Assembly: GCA_964595955.1 (NCBI GenBank)
Contig: CAZQSF010000146.1
Span: forward strand, 1 to 6,258
Direction: 5' to 3'
Length of the DNA stretch: 6,258 nt
Origin: JAJDFU01 sp964595955
GTDB lineage: Bacteria; Bacteroidota; Bacteroidia; Chitinophagales; Saprospiraceae
In this document: positions 1-6,196 of the stretch, in pieces
Layout of the letters: every line of letters begins with the position of its first letter
Numbering within the stretch: the first letter of the stretch is position 1
Notes under the pieces: generated by a model
The model's input: only the letters and a program-made list of their open reading frames with translations
Database searches by the model: none
Told to the model about the DNA's origin: nothing
Program-made: the position numbers and the translations under genes

Positions 1-1061
1 TCAACGAGGCTACCAGCCCGGTGACCGCCGAGGTGGCGGTCGGCGACGCGCTGGACCCGCTCGACGTGTCCATCTACCGGGCCTTGGCGGGCGGCGTCAC
101 CATCTCGCACGCCATGCACGGCTCGGCCAACGCCATCGGCGGCCAGTGCGAGACCATCAAGCACCGCTACGGCACCTATAATCCTGCCGAGCTGCGCATG
201 GAAGGCGCGCCGCGCACCATCAAGTTTGCCCTGGGCGAAAACCCCATGCGCGTGCACGGGGAGGGCAACGACAAGCAGCCCAGCACCCGCATGGGCGTGG
301 AGCAGGTGTTCCGCCGGGCCTTCGACCAGGCCCGCGAATACGCCCGCGCCAAAGCGGAATACGAGAAGGGCGATCGCGCCCTGCCGCCCACCTACAACGA
401 GCGCATGGAGGTACTGGCCGACGTGCTCAGCGGCGATATCATTATTCATTGCCACAGCTACCGGGCCGACGAGATCTACATGCTCATGCAGGTGCTGGAG
501 GATTACGGCGTGGACCGCATCGTATTCCAGCACGTCAACGAGGGCTTCAAGGTGGCGCCTGAACTGGCCGACTTCGGAGCTATGGCCTCCGTCTTTTCGG
601 ACTGGTGGGCCTACAAGTTCGAGGTGTACTACTCCACGGCCTACAATGCCGCCATCCTTACCCGCAACGGGGTGGTGACCTCCATCAATTCCGACTCGCC
701 CGAGCTGATCCGCCACCTGTACCACGAGGCGGCCAAAAGCCAGCGCTACGGCAAACTCACCGACGAAGAGGCCCTGGCCCTCATCACCCTCAATCCGGCC
801 AAACAACTGGGCATCGAGGATCGCGTAGGCTCCGTCGAAGTGGGCAAGGACGGGGATCTCGTGCTGTTCGAAAACCATCCGCTTTCCGTCTACGCTATTC
901 CGCAGATGACCCTGGTAGACGGGGTGGTGTATTTCAATCGCCGGGGCGACCTGGACGACATGCGCCTGGATGTAGATCCCGAAGAGACCGAAGCCAGTTA
1001 TATGGATGAAGCGATCGAGGATCGCTGCATGCAGGGCGTGGCCGAGCAAATGGGCTGGTAG
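1..1061 (+). CDS. Amidohydrolase family protein, C-terminal part (5' end outside window)
   Basis: The reading frame is open from the first complete codon at position 3, and the text there (NEATSPVTAEVAVGDALDP) is internal family sequence. The gene therefore starts upstream, and the GTG at 21 is not its start. The 352 visible residues form most of a metal-dependent TIM-barrel amidohydrolase of the imidazolonepropionase-like group. Visible candidate metal and catalytic residues, numbered from position 3, are K74 in the IKFALGENP stretch (the place of the carboxylated lysine in some relatives), H149 and H151 in IIHCHSYRADE, H177 in FQHVNEG, and D231 in INSDSPE. The usual end follows (LITLNPAKQLGIEDRVGSVE, then a short beta-rich tail). 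The N-terminal HxH pair lies outside the window. These enzymes hydrolyse amide or peptide bonds, and the substrate cannot be read here. The tandem paralogue 39 nt downstream suggests an operon and a secreted dipeptide- or peptide-processing role, which is inference. Confidence 0.93.
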   Translation, partial: NEATSPVTAEVAVGDALDPLDVSIYRALAGGVTISHAMHGSANAIGGQCETIKHRYGTYNPAELRMEGAPRTIKFALGENPMRVHGEGNDKQPSTRMGVEQVFRRAFDQAREYARAKAEYEKGDRALPPTYNERMEVLADVLSGDIIIHCHSYRADEIYMLMQVLEDYGVDRIVFQHVNEGFKVAPELADFGAMASVFSDWWAYKFEVYYSTAYNAAILTRNGVVTSINSDSPELIRHLYHEAAKSQRYGKLTDEEALALITLNPAKQLGIEDRVGSVEVGKDGDLVLFENHPLSVYAIPQMTLVDGVVYFNRRGDLDDMRLDVDPEETEASYMDEAIEDRCMQGVAEQMGW

Positions 1062-1100
1062 TCAGCATCTTTTTCGCAGAACAAGACAAGCAATAGAATC

Positions 1101-2416
1101 ATGCGTATCCTTCTTTCCCTTTTGTTGGTCATTTCGGTGGGGTCGGCGCTTCGCGCTCAGGCCGTATCCAAAGCTCAGCCGGGTGTTTTCGCCCTCACCA
1201 ACGCGCGCCTGGTGACCGTCACCCAGGGCGTAGTGGAAAACGGCAGCCTCCTGATCCGCNNNNNNNNNNCCGCGACGGGCGGATCGCTCAGCTCGGCACC
1301 AATATCGACATTCCGGCCAACGCCCGGGTGATCGACTGCCGGGGCCAGAGCGTGTACCCCGGATTTATCGACGGCGGCACCAAGCTGGGGCTGGGCGAGA
1401 TCGGCTCCATCTCTCTGACTCAGGATGCCAACGAAGTGGGCGATATCGTACCGCATATGAAAGCGCTCACGGCCGTGAATCCCAACTCGGTGGCCATCCC
1501 CGTCACCCGGGTCAACGGCGTGACCACGGTGCTCACCGTACCTCAGGGCGGGCTCTTCCCCGGTCAGGCGGCCCTGATCAACCTCCTGGGGTACACCCCC
1601 GACCAGATGTACGCCGGCTTCCAGGGGGTGGTGTTGCGCTACCCGGCCAGCGGCCGGCGCGGCCGCCGCGATCGCCGCAGCGAAGAAGAGCGCAAAAAGG
1701 AAGAGGAGAAAGCCCTCAAACAGCTGAACGAGCTGTGGGAGCAGGCCGTGCTCTACGCTCGCATCGACTCAGCCGCCCGGGCCGATGCTGCGGTGCAGGC
1801 CGAGCCCAATCCGCCCCTGCAGGCCCTGGCACCGGTGGTGCGGGGCGAAGCCACCCTGCTGGTGGAGGTCGACAAGGAAAAGGACATCCTCTCGGCCCTG
1901 CGCTGGGTGAAGGAGAAGAAGATCGAACGGGTGGTTTTCACCGGCCTGCAGGAAGGCTGGCGCGTGGCCGACAGCCTGGCCGCCGCCCGGATGCCCGTCA
2001 TTGCCGGGCCGGTGCTGAGAACGCCCAGCCGCAGCAGCGACCGCTACGACACCCCCTACACCAATCCCGCCAAAATGCAGCAGGCCGGCCTGCTGCTGGC
2101 CCTGCGCACCGACGAGACCGAGAACGTGCGCAACCTGCCTTTCCACGCCGGCTTTGCAGCGGCCTACGGGCTGGGCAAGGAGGAGGCCCTGAAGGCCGTC
2201 ACCATCAATCCGGCACGCATCTTCGGTCTGGCCGACCAGCTCGGCTCTCTGGAAGAAGGCAAGGTGGCCAACCTCTTCGTCTGCGACGGCGACCCTTTCG
2301 AGACGAAAACCCAGATCAGCCACCTCTTCATCAGCGGCTTCCAGGTGCCGCTGGACAGCCGCCACATCCGCCTGTACAACGAGTTTCTGGAGCGGCAGCC
2401 GGGGCTGAAGAAGTAG
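1101..2416 (+). CDS. Secreted amidohydrolase-like protein lacking metal-binding histidines (split by assembly gap)
   Basis: The ATG at 1101 opens a clear Sec signal peptide (MRILLSLLLVISVGSALRAQA, cleavage probably after RAQA), followed by the amidohydrolase N-terminal beta domain. The frame changes at the N run. Joining the flanks on their shared CCGC gives NGSLLIRDGRIAQLG, the expected family text, and one 433-residue protein. The rest follows the fold: PGFIDGGTKLGL (residues 83-92), a glycine-rich VNGVTTVLTVPQGG stretch, and TINPARIFGLADQLGSLEEGK near the end. The usual HxH is G88-T-K90. Aligned to the upstream gene, its later histidines become V250, V252 and G277, the lysine is lost, and only the aspartate (D333) remains. 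I infer a non-catalytic or metal-independent paralogue, perhaps a partner of the upstream enzyme. Residues 180-199 are a highly charged Arg- then Glu/Lys-rich insert. The gene is probably co-transcribed with the upstream gene. Confidence 0.88.
1260..1269. other. Assembly gap (10 Ns) with overlapping flanks
   Basis: There are ten Ns inside the second amidohydrolase gene. The four bases before the gap (1256-1259) and the four after it (1270-1273) are both CCGC. Removing the Ns and one CCGC deletes 14 nt. This brings the frame starting at 1101 into register with the frame that ends at 2416 and yields the family-typical LIRDGRI. The Ns are therefore most simply a scaffolding placeholder over contigs that touch or overlap, not missing sequence and not a natural frameshift. 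Confidence 0.85.
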
Positions 2417-3006
2417 GGCATTCGCTGGATAAACCGGCCGCAGCGGTGTACGTTGCCGGATCGATAAACCGGAAAAATAGCCTATGGATGCTACCCTTTG
2501 GCGAGCCCGCCTGCAAAGCCCTTCTCTGTAGTACGGCCAAAGCGGTATCGATCCGTATCCTGCGGCATCTACTTACCGGAGCGGAGAAGGGATGTCCGGA
2601 ACGGTCGGGTCACCGCAGCAGCGAAACCGCGTAAATCCCCAGCACGGCAAAAGCAGGTCGACGGCTTTCCAGTCCTATGGATTTTTTCGATATTGAAGAG
2701 AGCGTTCAGGCTCTACATGAAGTCAGGGGAGGGGAAGCTTCCCGTGCAGCCGGGTATGCGCTATTTTTGTTCAGATAGTAATACCGTTTTCAGGATAAAT
2801 GGTTTTTCATGCACATCTCAACGCGTTTTGTATTGGAACCATCTCTTTGTTTTTAATCAATTATTTCACAACTCCAGGAACTTGGTAGTTTATCCTTCCT
2901 GTAATTGGCTGGGTGTGTAAGCATACAAAAAGGGTATGCTTACACAAGCGGTATAAAGATGCATTCGAAAAATTCCTGGTACCAGAACAGATCAAAAAAC
3001 CAAAAA
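2417..3006. other. Long intergenic stretch without a convincing gene
   Basis: Nearly 600 bases separate the amidohydrolase operon from the SMI1 gene. The base composition drops from GC-rich on the left to AT-rich after about 2760. A 140-codon open frame at 2498-2920 begins with an ordinary ATG, but its translation resembles no family, shows no domain pattern and crosses the composition change, so I do not call it. A 33-codon ATG frame at 2677-2778 (begins MDFFDIEESVQALHEV) is possible but unsupported. Small repeats present are GATAAACCGG at 2428-2437 and again at 2463-2472, the short inverted pair CCGGC/GCCGG (2434-2438, 2455-2459), and the 12-bp palindrome GGGAAGCTTCCC at 2732-2743. No T-tailed terminator was found after the operon. 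No tRNA-like T-loop was seen. Confidence 0.6.
2914..2946. repeat. Perfect 13-bp inverted repeat (hairpin or operator) upstream of the SMI1 gene
   Basis: TGTGTAAGCATAC (2914-2926) and its exact reverse complement GTATGCTTACACA (2934-2946) flank a 7-nt AAAAAGG loop. Neither strand has a T-run after the stem, so it does not look like an intrinsic terminator. It ends 60 nt before the ATG at 3007. It could be a 5' leader hairpin in the mRNA or a dimeric-repressor operator. Which of these it is cannot be told from the sequence. Confidence 0.8.
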
Positions 3007-3639
3007 ATGGATCAGATCATCGAATTGAGATCTCCGGACAACAGCGTAGCCTTCTTTCAGGACCTGAAAAGAAAAAGCGAAGAGCACTGGATGGAGGCAG
3101 AGTTGAATGAATATATTTACGGGCTGCAAACCCAACGACACACCAAATGGAAAAAAGGGCTGACCGAGGAAGAGATCGACGATTTTGAAAGCCAATTGGG
3201 GATGACCTTTCCGGCCGGATTGCGAAACTTTTACAGAGTGATGAACGGGGTCGATTTACCAGCAATAGACATACACGGGAGCAGCGGCGAAGAACCTACC
3301 TACTCGAACAGCTTTTATTCCTACCCCAGGCATGTGGAGGCTATTAAACAACGAATCCGTTGGATTTACGATGCAAACCAGGTTGATGCCGATCAGCTTT
3401 CCCAAAGAAGGATCTCAAGGATCTTTCCCGTGTACGGGCATCGCATTGTCTTGATCGATGATGAAGACGAAATCGTACTATCCATGTTCGGGAAGGACAT
3501 CATTTACTGGGCAGACAATATTTCAAAAATGCTGGCAGGGCAAATTTTCGGGATGGACAGGCTATCTGCCGAATTTCACAGCAATAAGGAGAATGCCGGA
3601 AAAGTAAAGTTTTGGCTGGATTGGCTCGATAATCAATAA
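3007..3639 (+). CDS. SMI1/KNR4-family protein
   Basis: This is a 210-residue soluble protein with no signal peptide or membrane segment. The core is recognisable as SMI1/KNR4 (SUKH): GLTEEEIDDFESQLGMTFPA, then LRNFYRVMNGVDLPAID, a variable middle, ISRIFPVYGHRIVLIDDED, and MFGKDIIYWADNISKML before a charged C-terminal helix ending WLDWLDNQ. In bacteria many members are immunity proteins against polymorphic or contact-dependent toxins. Others are stand-alone regulators or unknown. No toxin gene is visible beside it, so it may be an orphan immunity gene acquired on its own, which is inference. I chose the ATG at 3007 because of the A-rich leader directly before it, typical of Bacteroidota. An in-frame ATG at 2959 would add 16 residues. 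The TTG at 2905 would run through the upstream inverted repeat and is unlikely. The gene is AT-richer than the flanking operon. Confidence 0.85.
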   Translation: MDQIIELRSPDNSVAFFQDLKRKSEEHWMEAELNEYIYGLQTQRHTKWKKGLTEEEIDDFESQLGMTFPAGLRNFYRVMNGVDLPAIDIHGSSGEEPTYSNSFYSYPRHVEAIKQRIRWIYDANQVDADQLSQRRISRIFPVYGHRIVLIDDEDEIVLSMFGKDIIYWADNISKMLAGQIFGMDRLSAEFHSNKENAGKVKFWLDWLDNQ

Positions 3640-3705
3640 TGCCGTTGCACGGAAAAAACACCAAAGCGACCTTATCCACAACGACACCAAATCACTGCAG
3701 CAGAC

Positions 3706-3831
3706 GTGATCAAAACGACTATTCTGCCTGTTCTGGCAATCTTTGTCTGGATAAGTCTGACGCTTTTCCTCCGGAATGAGATTCTGCTCAAGGATTATTG
3801 GGTAGAGCATTAAACCCAATGGGGCCTGACC
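3706..3831 (+). pseudogene. Broken start of a small conserved membrane protein
   Basis: A GTG at 3706 opens a 35-codon frame ending in TAA at 3811-3813. It reads IKTTILPVLAIFVWISL followed by TLFLRNEILLKDYWVEH. This is one hydrophobic helix followed by an RNE..LK.YW..H pattern that I associate with the beginning of a small integral membrane protein family in Bacteroidota (recalled, not searched). Reading through the stop gives TQWGLT (3814-3831), which fits the expected continuation HY-x-x-x-GL, so the TAA appears to replace a tyrosine codon. After 3831 the resemblance ends and the remaining membrane helices are missing. A functional 35-residue single-helix peptide is the alternative. The start codon is uncertain because the frame is open back to the SMI1 stop with no ATG. 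Confidence 0.5.
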
Positions 3832-3846
3832 CAACCCCATTGGGTT
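3797..3846. repeat. Inverted repeat with two competing hairpins, upstream of the hydrolase gene
   Basis: AACCCAATGGGG (3813-3824) is matched exactly by CCCCATTGGGTT (3835-3846) across a 10-nt loop. An additional ATTGGGT at 3797-3803 can instead pair with ACCCAAT at 3814-3820, also across 10 nt, so two hairpins compete for the same middle segment. ACCCAA recurs in the loop (3829-3834). No T-run follows on either strand. The repeat ends 58 nt before the ATG at 3905 and overlaps the end of the broken membrane-protein gene. A leader switch or an accidental palindrome from rearrangement are both possible. Confidence 0.75.
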
Positions 3847-3904
3847 GCTCCGAATAGGGAAAAGGCTTAAGTTTATCATCGAGCTGGTATTTATTATCAA
3901 GGAC

Positions 3905-4879
3905 ATGAAGCGTTTAAAGACATACGCGCTGGTTTCTCTTTTACTGATTTGCTGTTCTGGCCCGCATGAGGAAGAGTTGATCTTCGTGGAACCCGGTAAT
4001 GATGACAACTTCAACTACCCGTATTTTTTATTTATTCCAAAGCATACTTCTCAGAAGGAAAAGGTATTTGTAGTAGTTGAGCCCAATAATTCTGGGTTCG
4101 TCGATGACGACTTGCAAAAGCACATTGACAATGCGAGGCTAATAGCTACCAAGGATTTCTATTTGGGCAATTATGCAGCCCGGGAACTTGCCTACCCGCT
4201 TCTCGTTCCTGTTTTTCCCCGTCCGGAGACCGAGTGGCAGATCTACACCCACGACCTGGACCGGGATGTTATGTTGCAAAAGAACAATGCGCTGGAGCGA
4301 ATCGATAAACAGCTTATCGAAATGTTTGAGGATGCCCGAGCGAGGCTTGAAAGTAAAAACATCAAAGCGCAAAGCCGGTTTCTGTTGACCGGATTTTCAG
4401 CTGCAGGAAGCTTTGCGAACCGGTTTGCCTTAATCCATCCGGAAAAGGTGTTCGCCGTGGCTGCCGGTGGCACAAGCGGTTTGTTGATGCTTCCACTGGA
4501 TAGTTTGGATAACGAGTTCCTGAAATTTCCGATCGGGGTCGGTGATTTAAAAGCATTGACCGGCAAAGCATTTCAGAGAAAACCGTTCCTGAAGACGCCC
4601 CAGCTTTACTTCATGGGGAAGCTCGATACCAATGATTCGACTCCCTACAACGATGCGTTCGACCCAAAGGAAAGCGAACAGATCTACAGGCTTTTGGGTG
4701 AACAGATGCTGCCCGAACGCTGGGACCGGTGCAAAAAGATCTACAAGAGCTCCCATGTAAACGCGATCATTGAGACCTACGAAAAGGTAGGGCATGAGCA
4801 TCCGGAGCGCGTTAAGAAGGCAATCGTGGCGTTCTTCAAAGAATGCATAAACCCCAAGCCCGGGTCCGGGACGAATTGA
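3905..4879 (+). CDS. Secreted alpha/beta-hydrolase (putative esterase or lipoprotein)
   Basis: This is a 324-residue protein. The ATG at 3905 gives a proper export signal (MKRLKTYALVSLLLICCSG). C16 or C17 could be a lipidated cysteine, though the residue before each is atypical for a lipobox, so a lipoprotein is only possible. The TTG at 3845 is a worse start because it lies inside the upstream hairpin. An early beta strand (YFLFIPKH) leads to the nucleophile elbow LLTGFSAAGSFANRFALIHP with S165, followed by FMGKLDTNDSTPYNDAF carrying D241 or D244 as the likely acid, and VGHEHPERVKKAIVAFF with H297 (or H299) as the base. This is a complete Ser-Asp-His set in the right order for the fold. The substrate is unknown, and an extracytoplasmic ester is a reasonable guess. 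The gene is AT-richer than the methyltransferase gene 51 nt downstream, so the two may have different origins even if co-transcribed. Confidence 0.85.
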   Translation: MKRLKTYALVSLLLICCSGPHEEELIFVEPGNDDNFNYPYFLFIPKHTSQKEKVFVVVEPNNSGFVDDDLQKHIDNARLIATKDFYLGNYAARELAYPLLVPVFPRPETEWQIYTHDLDRDVMLQKNNALERIDKQLIEMFEDARARLESKNIKAQSRFLLTGFSAAGSFANRFALIHPEKVFAVAAGGTSGLLMLPLDSLDNEFLKFPIGVGDLKALTGKAFQRKPFLKTPQLYFMGKLDTNDSTPYNDAFDPKESEQIYRLLGEQMLPERWDRCKKIYKSSHVNAIIETYEKVGHEHPERVKKAIVAFFKECINPKPGSGTN

Positions 4880-4930
4880 GCCGTTGAGTTTTCGACCTCC
4901 GATCCAGCTAGATTTTGACCCAACAACACT

Positions 4931-5551
4931 ATGCCGAACGATCCGGATATGAAGAAGCTTGCAGCCCGCACCCGGGATGTATACGAGCGCCTCGGCCCGC
5001 GATTCGATGCCGAGCGGGCCAGGCTGCTGGTGGAGCGCAAGTGGCTCCGCCGCTTTGAGGACTACCTGCCGGAAGGCGGCACGATTCTGGATGTGGGCTG
5101 CGGTGCCGGCGAGCCCATTGCGCGCTACTTCATCGAAAAGGGCTATGCACTGACCGGGATCGATTACGCCCGCTCCCTGATCGCGCTGGCCGGCCAGCGC
5201 TTCCCCGGCAGCCGGTGGCTGGTATCGGATATGCGCACCCTCGACCTGCCGGAGCGGTTTGACGGCATCCTGGCCTGGCACAGCTTCTTTCACCTGAGCC
5301 CGGCCGCACAACGGAGCACCCTGCCGCGATTTGCGCGGCACCTCAGGCCGGGCGGCGTGCTGATGGTGACGGTAGGCACCGAGGAGAGCGAGGTGGTCGG
5401 GCAGGTCGGCGGCGAACCCGTCTATCACAGCAGCCTGGCCCCGGAAACCTACCGGAAGATCCTGCACGAGCTGGGCATGCAGGTCATCGACTTCGTGTTT
5501 GAAGATCCCGAGTGCGACTTCGCGACCGTCCTGCTGGCGCAAAGGAAGTAA
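4931..5551 (+). CDS. Class I SAM-dependent methyltransferase
   Basis: This is a 206-residue cytoplasmic protein with a short helical N-terminus (DVYERLGPRFDAERARLLV). The S-adenosylmethionine motif I ILDVGCGAGEP spans residues 52-62. Acidic D78 in TGIDYA is the expected ribose-binding residue, D100 in VSDMRTLDLP the adenine-side acid, FDGILAWHSFFHL (110-122) motif IV, and HLRPGGVLMVTVG (about 137-149) the next strand and turn. The pattern matches small Methyltransf_11/25-type enzymes of full length. The substrate (small molecule, quinone, protein or nucleic acid) cannot be told. The ATG at 4931 gives the full N-terminal helix, and an in-frame ATG at 4949 is an alternative. A TAGATTTTG at 4909-4917 resembles the Bacteroidota -7 element TAnnTTTG with one extra base and might be its own promoter (weak). 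The gene is strongly GC-rich, unlike the hydrolase before it. Confidence 0.93.
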   Translation: MPNDPDMKKLAARTRDVYERLGPRFDAERARLLVERKWLRRFEDYLPEGGTILDVGCGAGEPIARYFIEKGYALTGIDYARSLIALAGQRFPGSRWLVSDMRTLDLPERFDGILAWHSFFHLSPAAQRSTLPRFARHLRPGGVLMVTVGTEESEVVGQVGGEPVYHSSLAPETYRKILHELGMQVIDFVFEDPECDFATVLLAQRK

Positions 5552-5755
5552 GAGTAGATAATACCGCTTCAAGAAGGAAAACCGTTCCTCGAAAAGGCCA
5601 TTGCTAACTGGTGTGAGGTTGAGCCGGGGCGAAGCCGTGGAACGGATCGAGCATGCACCCAATTTTCACCTATTTTCATTTTCAACTGTTTGGCGAAGGC
5701 TAGAATCTGCCTGAACCGGTAGCGAAGTACCCAGTGTACTATTCCCCAAAGAATC
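5552..5755. other. Intergenic segment before the recombinase remnant
   Basis: No family-like protein is visible in any frame of this segment, although the forward frames run open for some distance. The antisense open frame reaching back through the methyltransferase is a GC-rich shadow. A small stem around GGGGCGAAGCC (about 5624-5634) and AGGAA/TTCCT (within about 5575-5589) are the only local structures. The missing N-terminal half of the recombinase is not here, so a rearrangement breakpoint probably lies just before 5756. Confidence 0.4.
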
Positions 5756-6168
5756 ATGAGGGCGGAAAAGGATAGGTACACCGTGCTTTCGGAGAAGATG
5801 ATCGATCAGCTTCGAAGTTACCTGGAGCGCTATCAGTTTGCTTACTGGTTGTTCGAGGGACAGGATGGGGGGCCGTATAGTACCCGTAGTATTCAGGCCG
5901 TTTTCCGCAGAGCAGTAAAGGCTTCGGGGGTAAATCCCTACAGTACGGTACACACCCTTCGGCACAGCTTTGCTACGCACTTGCTGGAGCCGCGACCGAG
6001 GAGGGCTCGCACTCGGGAGCGGATCTACGGTACATTCAGGAGCTATTGGGGCATAGCAGTAGCGAAACCACACAGATCTATACCCATATCACCTCAAAAG
6101 CCCGAAAAAACCTTGTTTCACCCCTGGATTTTTTAGATATTCACGGGGAATGGAACAGGAAGACATAG
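5756..6168 (+). pseudogene. Tyrosine recombinase/integrase remnant (truncated and frameshifted)
   Basis: The sequence begins in the middle of the catalytic domain with KDRYTVLSEK, then YWLFEGQDGG, YSTRSIQAVFRRAVKASGV and the active-site box VHTLRHSFATHLLE. The frame then becomes meaningless (PRPRRARTRER...). The correct continuation resumes in another frame at 6013: SGADLRYIQELLGHSSSETT, then QIYTHITSKARKNLVSPLDFL, ending at TAG 6166-6168. This supplies the second His (LLGH) and the nucleophilic Tyr (codon 6079-6081). The extra segment is 5990-6012, 23 nt long; removing it gives HLLESGADLRYIQ, the usual text for phage/Xer-type integrases in Bacteroidota. The N-terminal DNA-binding domain and the first catalytic arginine are absent. 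It is dead as a recombinase and is best read as the relic of a mobile element or XerC-like gene. No integron-specific insert was seen. Confidence 0.85.
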
Positions 6169-6173
6169 CTGTA

Positions 6174-6196
6174 TATCCGCAATAAATGTGCGGATA
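6174..6196. repeat. Perfect 8-bp inverted repeat after the recombinase remnant
   Basis: TATCCGCA (6174-6181) pairs exactly with TGCGGATA (6189-6196) around a 7-nt loop. It begins 5 nt after the recombinase stop, where a 3' end structure would be expected. There is no T-run, so it is at best a weak or non-canonical terminator. It could also be part of an element end. A 10-bp palindrome CTCAATTGAG follows at 6225-6234. Confidence 0.55.

Noticed and set aside
1735..2634. 299-codon forward frame overlapping the second amidohydrolase
   Set aside because: Out-of-frame Gly/Ala/Arg-rich shadow of a GC-rich gene.
2700..2760. Group II intron domain V-like segment (AAG...GTGCAGCC)
   Set aside because: It lacks the conserved catalytic triad stem and the paired GAGCCG/CGGTTC ends; only a local 12-bp palindrome is real.
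2842..2849. TCTCTTTG as a Bacteroidota -7 promoter element
   Set aside because: It misses the conserved TA and the spacing to the nearby TTTG is far too short.
2498..2920. 140-codon forward open frame between the operon and the SMI1 gene
   Set aside because: Translation shows no domain pattern, is rich in Arg/Pro at first and Asn/Leu/Phe later, and spans the change in base composition; most likely chance.
3640..3904. Integron attC site or gene-cassette boundary around the inverted repeat
   Set aside because: ACCCAAC at 3829-3835 fits the RYYYAAC half-site, but no matching GTTRRRY partner is present, and the recombinase fragment looks phage/Xer-like, not IntI.
4579..5589. Shared 13-mer GAAAACCGTTCCT inside the hydrolase gene and after the methyltransferase gene
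   Set aside because: The flanks show only slight further similarity and one copy is ordinary coding sequence; chance or very old duplication, not a usable repeat.
4547..5662. 371-codon antisense frame across the methyltransferase
   Set aside because: It is the complement of a well-supported GC-rich gene, with no family-like sequence of its own.
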